Assembly (NCBI GenBank): GCA_016930115.1
Contig: JAFGHN010000104.1
Span: 1-5,763 of the forward strand
From: Spirochaetales bacterium
GTDB taxonomy: Bacteria; Spirochaetota; Spirochaetia; ARS1246
Direction: 5' to 3'
Length of the DNA: 5,763 nucleotides
Shown here: positions 3,163-5,763 of the stretch, in pieces
Position numbering within the stretch: the first letter of the stretch is position 1
Layout: the number at the start of each line of letters is the position of its first letter
Translations under genes and position numbers: made by a program
Notes under the pieces: generated by a model
Database searches by the model: none
What the model saw: the letters and a program-made list of their open reading frames with translations, nothing else
Told to the model about the DNA's origin: nothing

Positions 3163-5763
3163 TTATGAGAAAGCCTGCCGGGCCTTTTCCTTCCTCGTCT
3201 TTGCGTGGAGTCGCTCGACCTGAAGGCAAAACGCTTCGAGCTTGGCTTCTATCCCCTGGGTGAACACCTGTCCGTCCACCTCGAGGGTAAGAAACGGCAG
3301 GTAGGGAAACTCTTTCATCACATCTCTCACCAGCTCCGGCTCTTCGGCGCAGGTCAGCTTGTTTTCACTCAGACGCCGGCTGATCACCGCCTCCCCCACC
3401 CTTCCGGGCATGCAACCGAAAGGCTGAATCGAGATGACGCCTGAAACATCTTCGATGAGCTCGGTAATCGTCGTCCCGGTGATGAGGATGCTCTCGCAGA
3501 TGAGGGTCTGCGGGATGAGGTCTTTCGCGTTGTTGAAGACCTTTTCGACATCGACGAGGCGGTACTCGTAGAGCCCGGAACGCGCAAGAATGTCTTTTAT
3601 CCTTTTTTCGAAGCGTCGTTTGGGGTAGGTTTCCAGGGTTTTTCGTATGCGGTTTGCCAACACGGCTTTCTGGACGAGTTTCTTCTTTACCACAAAATCG
3701 ACGTAATAGAGCCACTCGTGGAGCCCGGCCACACGGAGGATAATACCGCGTTCGGCGAGTCTTTCGACGATGTGCTGCCGCGCGAAATTGTTCCTGCGGA
3801 CGTACATCTCATTGATGAGACTGACCATCGGCACGTCGTCAAGCGCCGCTTTCTTCTCGATACCCGCCAGCGCCTGTGCGCACGCCGCCAGGCTCTTCTC
3901 CACACCGGCCCATTTCTCATGCTCAAGGCTGTCGATGATGCGGTCCACCGCGCTGTCAAAAACGGCCTTCGCGCCGTCGACATCCTTCGCTAGCACCAGA
4001 AGCGCCGCGTACATCTCCTCGAGAACATCGGTAAGCACAATACTCTGCCAGAGCCGCAAAGTGGTCGCCGTGCCGAATCCCATGTAACCGTCTTCCTGAG
4101 ACAGACTCAAGAAGGCGACGTCTCTGATCCGCAGCTTCTCAACGATGTTCTGCATCATGACATAGTACGACCCGAACCGGCATGGGCCCGAATCGCCGGG
4201 CATGAAATAGACAAGGAGCTCGTCGCTGTCGGGCCGGGTCCTGAGATACTTGATGAGGCTTCCGGTGGTAATGGCAGCGGGAAGGCACTCTTTCCCGGAG
4301 GTGAATCCAAGCCCGATGTTGAACTCTTCTCTCGTCGGGTCGGGAACCGCGTCTGCCTTTATTCCCCTTCTCCGGAGCACCGCGGTGACTGCGCGGGAGC
4401 AGTTGTCCATCATCGAGGGGACAAGCATGTGAACCCGCGGGCTCGTGAGCTTGTAACGTTTTCCATCGGAATCGATTATTCTGATCCGGTTACCGGTGTT
4501 GGCGGTATGCGCGATCTTGAAACTCGCCCCCGGCTCGGCAGGCCGGCGCCGGCTGATCTCGATGTATGACTTGACGATATCCAGGAACGCCTCGATACGG
4601 GTATCGATCCCCACATCGGCGGTGTGATTATCGAGCTCGAGGGTGAGCGACGGCTTTCGTCCCATCTCTTTCCTGAAAAAATCGACGAGGAACGAATCGG
4701 GCCCGCAGCTGAAGTTGGTAATGTATGTGCCAAACAGCGACGGGTGCCTGCCCACAAGCTTTGCGGCTTTGACGATGATCTCGCCCGCGCCCCAATAGAC
4801 GTGCTCCGGCGCTTGCTGAGATTCGAAATCGAGAAAATCACACGGGATAACGAAGTAACCGCGGGAGGCGAACTTATGCGGGATGCCTTTATTCCCGAGC
4901 TTCGTAAAGGCGTTGTACGCCCTGCCGAAGAGGACGATGCCGACGGCTCCAGGTTCGCTTTCAAGACGCTGGATCGCCTTTCTACCGGCCTCTTTGAACT
5001 CATCGAGCATTTCCTCGAGAATGGCGACGGCTGCCCTGTAGGCTTCCCGCGAATCCTTACGGCTGTGTCCCAGCGAAATCCCGATGTCGACAAAAACCTT
5101 CTCCTGGGACCGGTATCCGGCGGAAAAATCCAGCACGGGGGTGAGGAGTTTCTTGGTTTTCAACTCGTCAAAGGCGCTCTTGAGATAGCTGGGCTCAGCG
5201 TGGACGATGGGACAGGTCACCGCAACGTTCGCACGGTTCGCCAGATACACCGCCTTGATGTGAGGCATGAACAGTATATCGGGATCGCGTTTCAGAAGAC
5301 TTTCAAAGACACCGTGTGAGATTTCCGCGGGATAGCAGAAGGCCGCGCCGCGGCGGTCTATCCCGTCCTCGCTCACCTCGGCGTCATGTATGACGGTGTA
5401 ACCGAGTCTGGAAAAAAAATGGAAATAAAGCGGGTAATAGGTGTTTGTCAGAAGAGACCGGTTGATCCCCACGGTTCTACCGCCGGGCCCGGAGGCCGGC
5501 CGCCCCTGCAGCTTTCCATCGGCATATTTCTCAAAGACAAGCTTCTCACGGAGCTCCACGAGGTCCAGGGCTCCGACGTCGTACTCTTCATGCCGCCGGA
5601 GCTGGTTGTAGTACCTGTCGCAGGCGCCGCCGAAAGGGTAGGTCTTACCCTCGATGACGATACGGTTTATCTCGCACTTCCTGTCGCACTTCTCCTTCCC
5701 GCCGCGGCAGACAAAGGGTTCTTTGTAGATAACTTCCCTTCCGGCCAAATTCTCGAGATTGAA
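3163..5763 (-). CDS. Acyl-CoA dehydratase activase-like fusion protein, C-terminal part (5' end outside window)
   Basis: This is the last 866 codons of a larger gene: the frame is open to the right edge and ends at TAA (3165-3163). Numbering from the first visible codon, there is a Cys-rich start (C19, C26, C30, then FGGAC with C48), a DUF2229-type domain at about 100-315 (GINRSLL, FCYPAEISHG with C143, TCP with C184), a CGPDSFL motif (C353) followed by LELDNHTADVG at 375-385, and a COG3581-like C-terminal half with GKECLP (C493), GDSGPCRFG (C528) and PFGCMPG (C784). Family knowledge: full-length relatives of about 1400 residues carry one or two BcrA/BadF/HgdC-type ATPase domains in front, and the related two-protein systems use ATP to drive low-potential electron transfer through Fe-S clusters. 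Inference: C493, C528 and C784 are candidate cluster ligands and the protein is cytoplasmic. The substrate is unknown. The in-frame TTG at 5748 has no Shine-Dalgarno and is not the start. Confidence 0.92.
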   Translation of the reverse strand, partial: FNLENLAGREVIYKEPFVCRGGKEKCDRKCEINRIVIEGKTYPFGGACDRYYNQLRRHEEYDVGALDLVELREKLVFEKYADGKLQGRPASGPGGRTVGINRSLLTNTYYPLYFHFFSRLGYTVIHDAEVSEDGIDRRGAAFCYPAEISHGVFESLLKRDPDILFMPHIKAVYLANRANVAVTCPIVHAEPSYLKSAFDELKTKKLLTPVLDFSAGYRSQEKVFVDIGISLGHSRKDSREAYRAAVAILEEMLDEFKEAGRKAIQRLESEPGAVGIVLFGRAYNAFTKLGNKGIPHKFASRGYFVIPCDFLDFESQQAPEHVYWGAGEIIVKAAKLVGRHPSLFGTYITNFSCGPDSFLVDFFRKEMGRKPSLTLELDNHTADVGIDTRIEAFLDIVKSYIEISRRRPAEPGASFKIAHTANTGNRIRIIDSDGKRYKLTSPRVHMLVPSMMDNCSRAVTAVLRRRGIKADAVPDPTREEFNIGLGFTSGKECLPAAITTGSLIKYLRTRPDSDELLVYFMPGDSGPCRFGSYYVMMQNIVEKLRIRDVAFLSLSQEDGYMGFGTATTLRLWQSIVLTDVLEEMYAALLVLAKDVDGAKAVFDSAVDRIIDSLEHEKWAGVEKSLAACAQALAGIEKKAALDDVPMVSLINEMYVRRNNFARQHIVERLAERGIILRVAGLHEWLYYVDFVVKKKLVQKAVLANRIRKTLETYPKRRFEKRIKDILARSGLYEYRLVDVEKVFNNAKDLIPQTLICESILITGTTITELIEDVSGVISIQPFGCMPGRVGEAVISRRLSENKLTCAEEPELVRDVMKEFPYLPFLTLEVDGQVFTQGIEAKLEAFCLQVERLHAKTRKEKARQAFS

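Noticed and set aside
2837..3229. Minus-strand ORF of 130 codons across the intergenic gap
   Set aside because: It begins inside the activase 3' end in another frame, spans the hairpins and the sigma-54 site and lacks a ribosome site.
4717..4733. Third TTGGCAC on the minus strand
   Set aside because: It has AC where the -12 GC should be, and it lies within coding sequence for FGTYITN of the activase.
4476..5093. Minus-strand ORF of 205 codons inside the activase gene
   Set aside because: Ser/Arg-rich product in a shifted frame, a typical shadow of the real gene.
4624..5319. Long plus-strand ORF (231 codons) opposite the activase gene
   Set aside because: It is a shadow produced by the GC-rich codon pattern of the activase gene, whose family motifs cover the whole stretch.
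5746..5748. TTG as start of the activase protein
   Set aside because: The frame is open to the window edge and the sequence upstream continues the family pattern; the N-terminal ATPase part is expected outside the window.
1..5763. tRNA, rRNA, CRISPR array, insertion sequence or riboswitch
   Set aside because: No regularly spaced repeats, cloverleaf, transposase motif or terminal inverted repeats were seen by eye.

Overview
The window carries four genes or candidate genes. All lie on the minus strand, so transcription runs from the right edge (5763) to the left edge (1). The rightmost gene belongs to the 2-hydroxyacyl-CoA dehydratase / benzoyl-CoA reductase activase superfamily, in its large fused form, which is typical of anaerobic bacteria. 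Two sites fit the sigma-54 (RpoN) -24/-12 promoter consensus, so a bacterium with RpoN is likely. The sequence does not fix the phylum. By eye the activase gene is richer in G+C than the transporter gene.

Layout from right to left: (1) 5763-3163, the C-terminal 866 residues of an acyl-CoA dehydratase activase-like fusion protein, with its N-terminus outside the window; (2) 3162-2768, an intergenic stretch of about 395 bp holding a 9-bp perfect hairpin, a decayed copy of the hairpin found at the far end of the window, a TTCACA-N10-TGTGAA dyad and a sigma-54-type promoter; (3) 2767-1583, a 12-TM major facilitator transporter; (4) 1582-1455, a second spacer with an exact-consensus sigma-54 promoter followed by a 16-bp palindrome; (5) 1454-1245, a 69-aa unrecognised small ORF with a strong Shine-Dalgarno; (6) 1155-247, a class I SAM-dependent methyltransferase; (7) 227-186, a textbook Rho-independent terminator; (8) 185-1, no supported gene.

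The most notable result is regulatory. Two 17-nt sites, at 2841-2857 and 1507-1523, match YTGGCACG-N4-TTGCW, the second exactly and the first with two mismatches. Each sits a short leader upstream of an ORF on the same strand. The transporter and the small ORF plus methyltransferase would then be two adjacent sigma-54 units driven by an enhancer-binding protein not encoded here. One inference is that the methyltransferase modifies a small molecule that the transporter moves. Nothing in the sequence identifies that molecule or ties either gene firmly to the activase.
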